In this document: piece after piece, positions 50,646-59,041 of the stretch
Layout of the letters: every line of letters begins with the position of its first letter
How positions within the stretch are numbered: the first letter of the stretch is position 1
Assembly (NCBI RefSeq): GCF_042655385.1
Contig: NZ_JBHSMA010000010.1
Location: 122,610-186,609 of the forward strand
Direction: 5' to 3'
Length of the DNA stretch: 64,000 nucleotides
From: Larkinella bovis
GTDB lineage: Bacteria > Bacteroidota > Bacteroidia > Cytophagales > Spirosomataceae
Program-made: the position numbers and the translations under genes
Notes under the pieces: generated by a model
What the model saw: the letters and a program-made list of their open reading frames with translations, nothing else
What the model was told of the DNA's origin: nothing
The model's database searches: none

Positions 50646-51011
50646 TTAGGGAATCCAGAGAGCTTTTTCGTACGCCGTGTCGTAATCGAATTCTTCCAGC
50701 GGCACAAAGTCGGCGAATTTCCCCGCTTCGTTCATCCGGATCGCGTACCAAAGACCCGTGGCATCCCGGAGCAGTAACCGGTATCCGTAGAGCGGGTGAA
50801 AGGTGTGGGCGTCGGTGCGGTGATCCCAGCCGGTCTGGAGTTCGATGGCGAAGGCAATCTGGGACAGGGCCTCGTCGATATACGCCATCAGACTTCCAAA
50901 ACCGTCCAGTTCTTCAATCCAGATGACCAGTCCATCGATTCCCCAATCGAATAACGGGGCCGAAGAGGTCCGATCGGACGATTCGGCCAGAAGGATATCG
51001 TTTGTTTTCAT
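50646..51011 (-). CDS. Protein of unknown function (121 aa)
   Basis: This 121-aa soluble protein contains APLFDWGIDGLVIWIEELDGFGSLMAYIDEAL, a Trp/His-rich middle (GWDHRTDAHTFHPLYGYRLLL), and an acidic C-terminus (FVPLEEFDYDTAYEKALWIP). It has no recognisable family motif. It is the last gene of a leftward trio after the PD-(D/E)XK nuclease (51-nt gap). Codon use is consistent with a real gene. It could be a small accessory or immunity protein, but nothing in the sequence shows this. Confidence 0.65.
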   Translation of the reverse strand: MKTNDILLAESSDRTSSAPLFDWGIDGLVIWIEELDGFGSLMAYIDEALSQIAFAIELQTGWDHRTDAHTFHPLYGYRLLLRDATGLWYAIRMNEAGKFADFVPLEEFDYDTAYEKALWIP

Positions 51012-51062
51012 GGATAAATTCGGGTTCGCATTCGAGTTCAGACAACGGATGACCGGAGGGCG

Positions 51063-51770
51063 TCAGGAGGCTTGCCGGAGCCAGAAACCGGTTTCTTCGG
51101 GCTGTTGCTCTTTCCATTTCCGGAGCCAGAACCGGTATTTTTTTCGCCCATAGTCCACAAAATCCGGAATCGAGGTAGCATCGACCGCAAAAAGCCGGTG
51201 TGGTTTCTGCTTCTGAACACCAATCAGGATAAAGCGGAACTGACGCGTCTGCGCCCATTCCCGGCTCTCGGCATGACGCAGACTATCGATGTAAAAAGCC
51301 GCCTGCCGGTCGTAATCATAATCGTAACAGCTCTGCAGAAACTGGCTTTGCGTGCGGGCGGAGGTCGTTTTGAAGTCCAGAATCAGGGCATTGCGGTTTT
51401 TGGGACTGGTATAAACCATATCCAGCCGGGCTTTACAGGCCAGTTCGGTTACCGGGTCGGTAAAGAGTACCGTCCGTTCGCGCTCCGATTTCCGGAGATA
51501 CCGCCGGCAGAATGAGTCACGCCGAACCTGCTCCGTCAGCAACTCCAGCCGCCCCGATTCCACCGGTTTCATGTCGGGCAGGAGCTGCTCGATAATGTCC
51601 CCAACGCGCTCGGGCTCGAGCAGGTGTGAATGGAACGCCCGCCCGAACTGCATGGCTCGCTGCGGAACAAACCGGTTTGAAGTGTAGCCCAGGTATTCTT
51701 CCTTTAAACGGGTCAAATCGGAATTGGAAACCCGCGGAATGGAACGATAATCGATAAGTTCAGCAATCAT
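51063..51770 (-). CDS. PD-(D/E)XK nuclease, RecE/exonuclease VIII-like
   Basis: This 235-aa nuclease resembles phage and plasmid RecE-type exonucleases (DUF3799-like). Family landmarks are SIPRVSNSDLTRLKEE near the start, MQFGRAFHSHLLEPE (the GxxxH helix), LACKARLDMVYT with the first acidic metal ligand, and NALILDFKTT with the D-x-K catalytic pair. YDYDRQAAFYIDSL follows as the Q-motif. All expected catalytic residues are visible. RecE-like enzymes usually work with a single-strand annealing protein; no RecT-like protein is recognisable next to it. The upstream unknown gene is the only candidate partner. Confidence 0.82.
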   Translation of the reverse strand: MIAELIDYRSIPRVSNSDLTRLKEEYLGYTSNRFVPQRAMQFGRAFHSHLLEPERVGDIIEQLLPDMKPVESGRLELLTEQVRRDSFCRRYLRKSERERTVLFTDPVTELACKARLDMVYTSPKNRNALILDFKTTSARTQSQFLQSCYDYDYDRQAAFYIDSLRHAESREWAQTRQFRFILIGVQKQKPHRLFAVDATSIPDFVDYGRKKYRFWLRKWKEQQPEETGFWLRQAS

Positions 51771-51793
51771 AACGGACTAACTTTTAATGAAGA

Positions 51794-51837
51794 AGAAAAA
51801 TCGGAGCCTGGTGCCGAAACCGGTTTCGGCACCAGGC
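51794..51837 (-). terminator. 32-bp perfect palindrome acting as terminator
   Basis: Positions 51806-51837 form a perfect, spacer-free palindrome (GCCTGGTGCCGAAACC plus its reverse complement). On the minus strand it is followed by TCCGATTTTTC. It is 14 nt after the stop of the unknown gene at 51852 and separates it from the nuclease gene. Confidence 0.8.
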
Positions 51838-51851
51838 GATCCAACACCGGA

Positions 51852-52532
51852 TTAGTTCAGGAGATGAACCCCACCCTCGGTCGACAGCTCCTCGCTGACG
51901 TTATGAAACGGGTTGTAATAATTGTAGGCGGTTTTAATGTTGGCGATATCGGTCAGGGTTTCCTGCCGGAAAATCTTGTTTTCCTGACCGAACGCTTTCA
52001 AAATCTTCGTTTGTTCCGGATCGGCGAGCTGGTAGCTGAACGTGGCAATATAATAGACGCCCTTGGGCTGAATTTTGGTATTTTCTTTTTTCTCGGCCAC
52101 GGCAGTGATTACCACATCGGCCAGCGTGAGGTCGTCGTAGAACAGGGGTTCGATGAGCCGGAAGATGTTATCGACCGAATACCCATGAAACAAAACCGCC
52201 GACACACAGTTCTTTTCATCGATAAAAAAGATCTCGGCCCAATTTTTGGTGCCCATGTTCAAAATATTATCGGTAAAAATGCGCCAGGCAATCGGTTGGA
52301 AGGTCAGCGATCGGCCGTTCATCGGGCCACCCAGTTTTTCGGTGCCGTTGATGTTAAAAATGCCTTCTTTCGCGTCAAAACGGTATTGGCGGGGGTGCCC
52401 TTCCAGGTATTTAAAGGGATTGGAAACCGGATTAGCAGCGACCTCATCCGTCGTTTCGTTAACCTTCTGATAAACTTTCAGTTCCAAACCATTTTGATTT
52501 GTTGTGCCCGTGTTGTTTTTTTGTGTGTTCAT
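51852..52532 (-). CDS. Protein of unknown function upstream of RecE-like nuclease
   Basis: This 226-aa cytosolic protein starts with a polar, Asn/Thr-rich tail (to about 35). Then come NPFKYLEGHPRQYRFDAKEGIFNI, GRSLTFQPIAWRIFTDNILNMGTKNWAEIFFIDEKNCVSAVLFHGYSV (core WAEIFFIDEKNCVSAVLFHG), and a late TFSYQLADPEQTKILKAFG. I do not recognise the family. The alternating strands and the position before a RecE-like nuclease make a DNA-binding or annealing role possible but unproven. It is divergent from an HTH gene across an AT-rich region. Confidence 0.7.
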   Translation of the reverse strand: MNTQKNNTGTTNQNGLELKVYQKVNETTDEVAANPVSNPFKYLEGHPRQYRFDAKEGIFNINGTEKLGGPMNGRSLTFQPIAWRIFTDNILNMGTKNWAEIFFIDEKNCVSAVLFHGYSVDNIFRLIEPLFYDDLTLADVVITAVAEKKENTKIQPKGVYYIATFSYQLADPEQTKILKAFGQENKIFRQETLTDIANIKTAYNYYNPFHNVSEELSTEGGVHLLN

Positions 52533-52830
52533 TAGTATTTGTTGTTTACTGTTCGGACAGGGGGACCGCTATGCGATCCCTTTTGCCTTTTTATGGGGGT
52601 TTGTATTTAAGTTTAAATATACTTAATAGTGTGTATAATACAAAATGATACATAAAAAGATTCGCAAAAAATTACTGTGTTGCCAGTTGGCGTTATAAAA
52701 CCGCTTTCTTTGTGCTGGTTTGCTATTATACCCGCCTTCCAGTTTTGCAGAACCAGAAATTCGTATAGAGGGGAGGATAAAAACGGTGTGCGCTGTCATT
52801 ACATGGTTTTATGTAAATTTTCGCTGTTTC
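52533..52830. other. AT-rich divergent regulatory region
   Basis: The 298-nt interval between two divergent genes is much richer in A and T than its surroundings and holds no gene. It contains the inverted pair TATAC (52618-52622) and GTATA (52633-52637) and several GATAC/TATAC motifs, a candidate operator for the adjacent HTH protein. Confidence 0.45.
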
Positions 52831-53256
52831 ATGTCGATTGAAACCCGTTTGCAACAGTTGATTGATGCGTTGGATATCAGCGTCCTGGAATTTGCCCGGC
52901 AATTGGGCGAAAAACGGGGAGAGAAAGTCTACCATATTCTGCACGGTCGGTTGAAACCGCGGTACGAAACGCTGCAGAAAATTGTTCAGGCGTATCCCCA
53001 GGTGAATACTGACTGGCTGTTGCGCGGGGAGGGGCTGATGTTCAGAAGTTTGCCGCAGACTCCGCTGGCTGCCATGACGTTAGACGAGCGGCTCCGAAAT
53101 ATGGAGTTTCTTTTGTTTCAGTTAACCGAACGTGTAGCTTTGCTGCAAGAATCGAATGACATGCTCCGGCAGGAACTGGAGGAGGTCATCGGTCAAAAAA
53201 AAGTCATTCGTCTATCATACACGAGTCGTCGGTCCGATTTATCCTCAGAAGGCTGA
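52831..53256 (+). CDS. XRE-type HTH regulator with coiled-coil tail
   Basis: This 141-aa protein has an N-terminal Cro/C1-like HTH (about 5-70; ISVLEFARQLGEKRGEKVYHILHGRLKPRYETLQKIVQAYPQVNTDWLLRGEG, where NTDWLLRGEG is a phage-repressor-like hallmark). A C-terminal helix with coiled-coil pattern follows (RNMEFLLFQLTERVALLQESNDMLRQELEEVIGQK), suggesting dimerisation. The ATG at 52831 opens the HTH domain; upstream in-frame sequence is not coding-like. It is divergent from the unknown gene and nuclease, and its stop touches the frame of the CpsB-type phosphatase. It may control either group. Confidence 0.85.
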   Translation: MSIETRLQQLIDALDISVLEFARQLGEKRGEKVYHILHGRLKPRYETLQKIVQAYPQVNTDWLLRGEGLMFRSLPQTPLAAMTLDERLRNMEFLLFQLTERVALLQESNDMLRQELEEVIGQKKVIRLSYTSRRSDLSSEG

Positions 53257-53288
53257 TGGCGCTACGACTTACGACTTCCATTTTATCT

Positions 53289-54029
53289 ATGTTCTCATTT
53301 TTTAAGCGTCGGCCGGAAAAAACTTTTTTTACAGATTACGGATTTCTGGGTGTTGATATACATTCTCACCTGATCCCGGGCATCGACGACGGGGTTCCCG
53401 ATCTCGAAACCGCCCTGACGTGTCTGCGTTCTTTTCAGGAACTGGGTTACAAAAAGGTGGTCACGACGCCCCATGTTCTTCGCGACTATTATCCCAACAG
53501 CAGTGACACCATTCGGCAGGGCCTCGAAACGCTGCGCCGTGCTGTGGCCGAGACCGATCTGACGATTCAGGTGGAAGCGGCTGCCGAATACCTCATCGAC
53601 GATCATTTTGTGACCTTGCTGAAGTCGAAAGATCTGCTGACGTTCGGCGCAAATTATGTGCTGGTGGAGCTATCGTTTGCCAATGCGCCACTCAACCTGG
53701 AGGATATCATTTTTCAGATACAGACGAATGGGTATAAGCCCATCCTGGCGCATCCCGAACGGTATTCTTACCTGAAAGATCATATGGAGCGGTTTGGGAA
53801 ACTAAAGGACAAGGGTTGTCTTTTCCAATTGAATCTGCTTTCGCTGGCCGGGCAATATGGCGGGCGGGTGCAGCAGTTTGCCCGGCAACTACTCGATGAA
53901 TCGCTGATTGATTTTGTGGGTTCGGATCTGCACCGTCCCCGGGATGCTGAAAAATTAACGCAACTCCTTCAGTCGAAAGAACTGGCGGGGCTGGCGTCGC
54001 ACACCTTCCTGAATTCCACGTTGCTTTGA
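53289..54029 (+). CDS. CpsB/YwqE-type PHP-domain tyrosine phosphatase
   Basis: This 246-aa manganese-dependent phosphatase controls capsule or exopolysaccharide polymerisation by dephosphorylating a Wzc-type tyrosine kinase. PHP metal ligands are DIHSHLIPGIDDG (about 23-35), TPHVLRDYY, AHPERYSYL and GSDLHRP near the end. The ATG at 53289 gives the family N-terminus (MFSFFKRRPEK); an in-frame ATG at 53256 overlaps the HTH stop. It opens the polysaccharide locus. No tyrosine kinase gene lies in this window, so its substrate is presumably encoded elsewhere. Confidence 0.9.
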   Translation: MFSFFKRRPEKTFFTDYGFLGVDIHSHLIPGIDDGVPDLETALTCLRSFQELGYKKVVTTPHVLRDYYPNSSDTIRQGLETLRRAVAETDLTIQVEAAAEYLIDDHFVTLLKSKDLLTFGANYVLVELSFANAPLNLEDIIFQIQTNGYKPILAHPERYSYLKDHMERFGKLKDKGCLFQLNLLSLAGQYGGRVQQFARQLLDESLIDFVGSDLHRPRDAEKLTQLLQSKELAGLASHTFLNSTLL

Positions 54030-54469
54030 TCTATAAACTGGAAAATAGCAGTATCTAATTTTGTTTTTTTTATAATGTTTCGCAATTGGTAGATAGGCCG
54101 TATCCACGGCATAGTTTTTGTCTTTTTGATTTTCACTTCTTGTTTGATAAATTTCTTCTCTCTGTCTGGTAAATAGGAAAAAAACTTTGCAGTGGTTTTA
54201 ACGGATATCTGTAAATAGTATACTGTAAAAATTATTTGTTGGCTTATTTCAAGATTTTATGCCTCTAACTAAAAGAAACATTGCAGATTGTGTAGTTAAT
54301 CTCGTTTTATTTTTTTAGGTTTAAATCACAAAGCATGCTGGAAATCTAAGACGAACTGTCTGTTTTTGAATGTAAAAAGACAAGGCTTTTTGATTTCGTT
54401 GCGGTTTTATGAAGTCGATATTTAATTAGAATATACGTACTTTTATTTACTCTATTTTTACTCAACGTT
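54030..54469 (+). other. 440-nt AT-rich leader of the polysaccharide locus
   Basis: There is no gene on either strand. The DNA is very AT-rich, with many short T and A runs, and contains TACTTTTA about 30 nt before the ugd ATG as a weak -7-like element without a good -33 partner. A long leader ahead of a capsule operon can be a site of transcription antitermination; no JUMPStart/ops sequence is recognisable. Confidence 0.4.
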
Positions 54470-55801
54470 ATGAAAATTGCTGTTGTAGGAACCGGTTACG
54501 TGGGACTCGTAACCGGGACTTGTTTTGCCGAAACCGGCAACCAGGTAACTTGTATTGATATTGATGAACGGAAGGTTCAAAAGCTCATCAATGGGATCAT
54601 TCCTATCTATGAACCGGGTCTGGACGTTCTTTTCAACCGTAACACCGCCGAAGGTCGTCTGAAATTTACGACCAATTTAGCCGAGGGCATTGATGGCGCC
54701 GAAGTGATTTTTCTGGCCCTGCCCACTCCTCCGGGCGAAGACGGTTCCGCCGATCTGAAGTATATCCTGAAAGTGGCCGGCGATCTGGGCCAGTTGCTGA
54801 AAGACTACGTGGTGGTGGTTGACAAGAGCACAGTACCGGTCGGCACCGCCGAAAAGGTACGGGAGTATATTTCCCTGGCCGCCCAGGTTGATTTCGACGT
54901 TGTCTCGAACCCCGAATTTCTGCGCGAAGGTGTGGCCATCGAAGATTTCATGAAACCCGACCGCGTGGTGATCGGGACAAAGTCCGACCGGGCCAAAGCG
55001 GTCATGAACAAGCTGTATGCTCCGCTGGTTCGGCAGGGTAATCCGGTTATTTTCATGGACGAACGCTCGGCCGAAATGACCAAGTATGCCGCCAACGCTT
55101 TCCTGGCCGTCAAAATTTCGTTCATGAACGAAATTGCAAATCTCTGCGAAAAAGCCGGTGCGAATGTCGATGATATTCGGAAAGGGATCGGAACCGACAG
55201 CCGGATTGGTAAGCGGTTTTTGTTCGCCGGCATCGGCTACGGCGGAAGCTGCTTCCCGAAAGACGTACAGGCTTTGGGCAAAACCGCCCAGGAATATGAC
55301 TACGATTTCCAGATCCTGAAGTCAGTGATGGCGGTGAACGCCAAACAGAAAACCAAACTGATTCCGGTCATCAATCAGCACTTTAACGGTGATTTGAAAG
55401 ACAAAACCATTGCCGTTTGGGGCCTGGCCTTCAAACCGTATACGGACGATATCCGGGAAGCCCCGGCGCTGGAGAACATCCAGGCATTGCTGGAAGCCGG
55501 TGCCAAGGTGACGGCCTATGATCCGGAAGCGATGGATAACGTGAAAAACGTGCTGGGCAATAAGATTACCTACGCCCACACCTCGTATGCCGCGCTGGAT
55601 GATGCTGATGCGCTGGTGATCATGACGGAATGGCCGATGTTCCGGACCCCGGAATTCAGTAAAATGAATCTGCTTCTGAAGAACAAAGTCATCTTTGATG
55701 GTCGTAACCTTTACGAACTGGATCAGATGAAAGAGCTGGGCTACACCTACTATAGCATCGGTCGCGAGACGATTATGCAGGAGGTGGAGCAACCCGCATA
55801 A
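54470..55801 (+). CDS. ugd: UDP-glucose 6-dehydrogenase
   Basis: This 443-aa NAD-dependent enzyme oxidises UDP-glucose twice to UDP-glucuronate in the cytosol. The Rossmann start is MKIAVVGTGYVGLVTGTCFAETG. The catalytic Cys is C261 in GIGYGGSCFPKDVQAL. Other landmarks are KSTVPVGTAE, NPEFLREG and WGLAFKPYTDDIREAPA. Length is standard. UDP-glucuronate is the substrate of the next enzyme. The stop is followed by a modest stem-loop at 55812-55838, so expression of the downstream genes may be partly separate. Confidence 0.96.
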   Translation: MKIAVVGTGYVGLVTGTCFAETGNQVTCIDIDERKVQKLINGIIPIYEPGLDVLFNRNTAEGRLKFTTNLAEGIDGAEVIFLALPTPPGEDGSADLKYILKVAGDLGQLLKDYVVVVDKSTVPVGTAEKVREYISLAAQVDFDVVSNPEFLREGVAIEDFMKPDRVVIGTKSDRAKAVMNKLYAPLVRQGNPVIFMDERSAEMTKYAANAFLAVKISFMNEIANLCEKAGANVDDIRKGIGTDSRIGKRFLFAGIGYGGSCFPKDVQALGKTAQEYDYDFQILKSVMAVNAKQKTKLIPVINQHFNGDLKDKTIAVWGLAFKPYTDDIREAPALENIQALLEAGAKVTAYDPEAMDNVKNVLGNKITYAHTSYAALDDADALVIMTEWPMFRTPEFSKMNLLLKNKVIFDGRNLYELDQMKELGYTYYSIGRETIMQEVEQPA

Positions 55802-55811
55802 AGTTATTACG

Positions 55812-55845
55812 GCCCGTTAGTAGCAATTATTAACGGGCTGATTTA
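55812..55845 (+). terminator. Stem-loop after ugd (possible attenuator)
   Basis: GCCCGTTA (55812-55819) pairs with TAACGGGC (55831-55838) around an 11-nt loop. Only TGATTTATT follows, so termination would be partial. Confidence 0.4.
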
Positions 55846-55876
55846 TTCAACGTTATGAAATCTTTTTGACAAGTAC

Positions 55877-56857
55877 ATGAAACGCATTCTGATAACAGGA
55901 GGAGCGGGGTTTCTCGGTTCGCACCTTTGCGACCGATTCATCAAAGAAGGTTACCATGTCATTGCCATGGACAACCTCATCACCGGGGATATTCGCAATA
56001 TTGAACACCTGTTTCCGAATTCCAACTTTGAGTTTCATCACCACGATGTATCGCAGTTTATCCACGTTCCGGGGGAACTTGATTACATTCTGCACTTTGC
56101 TTCACCCGCCAGCCCAATCGATTACCTGAAAATCCCAATCCAGACGCTGAAAGTCGGCTCGCTGGGCATCCACAATTGCTTGGGGTTGGCTCGTGTCAAA
56201 AACGCCCGGGTTTTAATTGCATCAACCTCCGAAGTGTACGGTGATCCGACGATTCACCCACAGCCCGAAGAGTATTGGGGCAATGTGAATCCCGTTGGCC
56301 CGCGTGGGGTCTATGACGAAGCCAAACGGTTTCAGGAAGCCATGACGATGGCGTACCATACGTTTCACGGCCTGGAAACCCGGATTGTCCGGATTTTTAA
56401 TACGTATGGCCCCCGGATGCGGCTAAACGATGGGCGCGTTCTACCTGCTTTTATTGGGCAGGCGCTGCGGGGGGAAGACCTGACTATTTTCGGCGATGGT
56501 AGTCAGACGCGTTCGTTCTGCTACGTCGATGATTTGGTGGAGGGTATTTATCGCTTGCTGTTAAGTGATTATGCGTATCCGGTCAACATTGGTAATCCCG
56601 GGGAGATTACGATCAAAGAGTTTGCCGAAGAAATTATCAAGCTGACGGGAACCAATCAGAAGGTTGTTTACAAACCGTTGCCCAAGGATGATCCGAAACA
56701 GCGTCAGCCCGACATCTCCAAGGCTAAAGTGATTCTGGACTGGGAGCCAAAAGTGTCACGCGCGGAAGGATTGCGGATTACGTACGAATATTTCAAAAGC
56801 TTGCCGGAAGAAGAACTGTATAAGGCGGCTTATCATCGGGAGTTTGCGGGTCACTAA
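55877..56857 (+). CDS. UDP-glucuronate decarboxylase (UDP-xylose synthase)
   Basis: This 326-aa extended SDR converts UDP-glucuronate to UDP-xylose with NAD as tightly bound cofactor. Family-specific blocks are GGAGFLGSHLCDRFI, SPASPIDYLKIPIQTLKVG, STSEVYGDP and PRGVYDEAKRFQEAMTMAY, where Tyr and Lys of YDEAK are catalytic. GPRMRLNDGRVLP follows. These blocks distinguish it from UDP-glucose 4-epimerases. It lies 75 nt after ugd, its supplier. The product indicates a xylose- or xylose-derived-sugar-containing polysaccharide. Confidence 0.95.
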   Translation: MKRILITGGAGFLGSHLCDRFIKEGYHVIAMDNLITGDIRNIEHLFPNSNFEFHHHDVSQFIHVPGELDYILHFASPASPIDYLKIPIQTLKVGSLGIHNCLGLARVKNARVLIASTSEVYGDPTIHPQPEEYWGNVNPVGPRGVYDEAKRFQEAMTMAYHTFHGLETRIVRIFNTYGPRMRLNDGRVLPAFIGQALRGEDLTIFGDGSQTRSFCYVDDLVEGIYRLLLSDYAYPVNIGNPGEITIKEFAEEIIKLTGTNQKVVYKPLPKDDPKQRQPDISKAKVILDWEPKVSRAEGLRITYEYFKSLPEEELYKAAYHREFAGH

Positions 56858-56911
56858 TTCGATACGATAGAATACTGACGCAAAGTTTACGGTTGAAAAT
56901 TTATAGCATTA

Positions 56912-57850
56912 ATGAGAAAACAAGACAAAATTTATGTTGCCGGTCATCGCGGAATGGTTGGGTCAGCTCTTGTCCGTAGCCTTTTAAATAAAGGCTATCA
57001 GAATATAATAACGCGAACTTCGTCGGAACTGGATCTCCGTAACCAGGCGGCTGTTACCGATTTTTTTGCAGAGGAACGCCCGGACTATGTATTCCTGGCA
57101 GCAGCTAAAGTCGGCGGTATCTGGGCAAATAATGTCTATCGAGCTGAATTTCTGTATGATAACCTGCTGATTGAAGCCAACCTTATTCACAGTGCTTACC
57201 AAAATAAGGTTGAAAAATTACTCTTTCTGGGGTCTTCCTGTATTTATCCGAAGATGGCCCCGCAGCCGTTGAAAGAAGAATACTTGCTGAGCGGTTATTT
57301 GGAAGCAACCAATGAGCCGTATGCCATTGCTAAAATAGCGGGTATTAAGCTTTGTGAGGCTTACCGGAGCCAGTACGGTTGCAACTTTATTTCAGCCATG
57401 CCGACCAATCTGTATGGTCCGAATGATAATTACGATTTGCAGGGTTCTCATGTATTGCCGGCACTGATTCGAAAGTTTCATGAAGCAAAAACCAGCCATC
57501 AGCCTTTCGTAGAGATTTGGGGTACTGGTTCTCCCCGACGGGAGTTTCTGCACGCTGATGATCTGGCGGATGCCTGCGTATTTCTAATGGAAACGTATAA
57601 CGACGAACCTTTTGTCAATATTGGTACGGGCGAAGATGTTACAATCCGGGAATTGGCTGAACTAATCAGAGAAACCGTAGGCTTTGAAGGCGAACTGCGC
57701 TGGAATACCGAAAAACCGGATGGAACACCGCGTAAGTTAATGGATGTTTCCCGGTTGCACAACATGGGATGGAAGCATCAGATCGAACTAAAGAACGGCA
57801 TAGCCGCAACGTATAAGGACTTCCTGAGCAATCAGGAAGTTTATGTCTAA
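56912..57850 (+). CDS. fcl: GDP-L-fucose synthase
   Basis: This 312-aa SDR epimerises and reduces GDP-4-keto-6-deoxymannose to GDP-L-fucose with NADPH. Motifs are VAGHRGMVGSALVR, the AAAKVGGIWANN block specific for this family, SSCIYPKMAPQPLKEEYLL (catalytic Ser/Cys), and YAIAKIAGIKLCE with the Tyr-Lys pair. GTGSPRREFLHADDLADAC is also diagnostic. It precedes gmd, which makes its substrate, by 32 nt; the order fcl-gmd is the reverse of the pathway but common. Confidence 0.95.
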   Translation: MRKQDKIYVAGHRGMVGSALVRSLLNKGYQNIITRTSSELDLRNQAAVTDFFAEERPDYVFLAAAKVGGIWANNVYRAEFLYDNLLIEANLIHSAYQNKVEKLLFLGSSCIYPKMAPQPLKEEYLLSGYLEATNEPYAIAKIAGIKLCEAYRSQYGCNFISAMPTNLYGPNDNYDLQGSHVLPALIRKFHEAKTSHQPFVEIWGTGSPRREFLHADDLADACVFLMETYNDEPFVNIGTGEDVTIRELAELIRETVGFEGELRWNTEKPDGTPRKLMDVSRLHNMGWKHQIELKNGIAATYKDFLSNQEVYV

Positions 57851-57882
57851 GTAAAAATTAAAAAGAATAGTACTCAATAGTT

Positions 57883-58995
57883 ATGAAAAAAGCACTTATC
57901 ACCGGTATTACGGGTCAGGATGGCGCTTATCTGGCCGAATTGTTATTGGAAAAAGGATACGAAGTTCACGGCATCAAACGCCGTAGTTCGTTATTCAATA
58001 CACAACGGATTGATCATTTGTACGAAGATCCACACGAAAAAAATGTTCGTTTTAAACTTCATTTTGGGGATCTTTCAGACTCTACCAATATCATTCGGAT
58101 CATTCAGGAGGTACAGCCCGACGAGATCTATAACCTTGGTGCAATGTCACACGTGCGGGTGAGCTTTGATGAACCGGAATATACGGCCCAAGTCGATGGC
58201 ATCGGGACACTGCGTATCCTGGAAGCCGTTCGGCTCTTAGGATTAACAGAAAAAACCCGTATTTACCAGGCTTCGACTTCCGAACTATATGGTGGAGTAC
58301 AGGGGCACGCCCAGTCAGAGCTGACACCATTTTATCCTCGTTCGCCCTACGCAGTTGCTAAATTGTATGGCTACTGGATCACGGTTAATTATCGCGAAGC
58401 CTATAATATGTACGCGTGTAATGGAATTCTATTCAACCATGAATCACCACTGCGGGGTGAAACATTTGTGACGCGCAAGATTACCCGTGCTGTCGCTAGA
58501 ATCGGTTTAGGTTTACAAGACAAGGTATTTCTGGGAAACATTGATTCGCTACGGGACTGGGGCCATGCCAAAGATTACGTAGAGGCTATGTGGTTGATTT
58601 TGCAACAGGAAAAACCGGAAGATTTTGTGATTGCCACCGGGGTGACAACTACAATTCGGGACTTTGTGAAAATGGCCTTTGGCGAAATTGGTGTGGAACT
58701 GGAATTCCGGGGTGAAGGCGTTGATGAAAAAGCATATGTAGTAAGTGCTTCAAATCCAGACTTCCCAGTCGAGATTGGAAAAGAAGTATTAGCCATTGAT
58801 GAGCGGTATTTCCGACCGACGGAAGTGGACTTACTGTTGGGGGACCCGACCAAAGCCATGACCAAACTGAACTGGAAGCCTAAATACGATTTGCCGGCTC
58901 TGGTGAAAGATATGATGAGTGCTGATATCGACTTATTCCGGCGTGACCAGCTGCTGGCCGAGGGCGGACATTTGGTGTTGAATTATTTTGAGTAA
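57883..58995 (+). CDS. gmd: GDP-mannose 4,6-dehydratase
   Basis: This 370-aa SDR makes GDP-4-keto-6-deoxy-D-mannose from GDP-mannose. Diagnostic blocks are ALITGITGQDGAYLAELLL, VHGIKRRSSLFNTQRIDHLY, YNLGAMSHVRVSFDEPEYTA, ASTSELYGGVQ, PRSPYAVAKLYGYWITVNYREAYNMYACNGILFNHESPLRGETFVTRKITRA (core YAVAKLYGYW and NHESPLRGETFV), and LGNIDSLRDWGHAKDYVEAMW. Length is standard. Together with fcl it provides GDP-L-fucose for the polysaccharide. Confidence 0.97.
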   Translation: MKKALITGITGQDGAYLAELLLEKGYEVHGIKRRSSLFNTQRIDHLYEDPHEKNVRFKLHFGDLSDSTNIIRIIQEVQPDEIYNLGAMSHVRVSFDEPEYTAQVDGIGTLRILEAVRLLGLTEKTRIYQASTSELYGGVQGHAQSELTPFYPRSPYAVAKLYGYWITVNYREAYNMYACNGILFNHESPLRGETFVTRKITRAVARIGLGLQDKVFLGNIDSLRDWGHAKDYVEAMWLILQQEKPEDFVIATGVTTTIRDFVKMAFGEIGVELEFRGEGVDEKAYVVSASNPDFPVEIGKEVLAIDERYFRPTEVDLLLGDPTKAMTKLNWKPKYDLPALVKDMMSADIDLFRRDQLLAEGGHLVLNYFE

Positions 58996-59041
58996 CTAAA
59001 ATTAAGCTGGTTTGGGGACCAGTAAAACCTGCTTACTTTTT

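Noticed and set aside
54030..54469. JUMPStart/ops element ahead of the polysaccharide operon
   Set aside because: The region is AT-rich, but no sequence close to the ops consensus was found.
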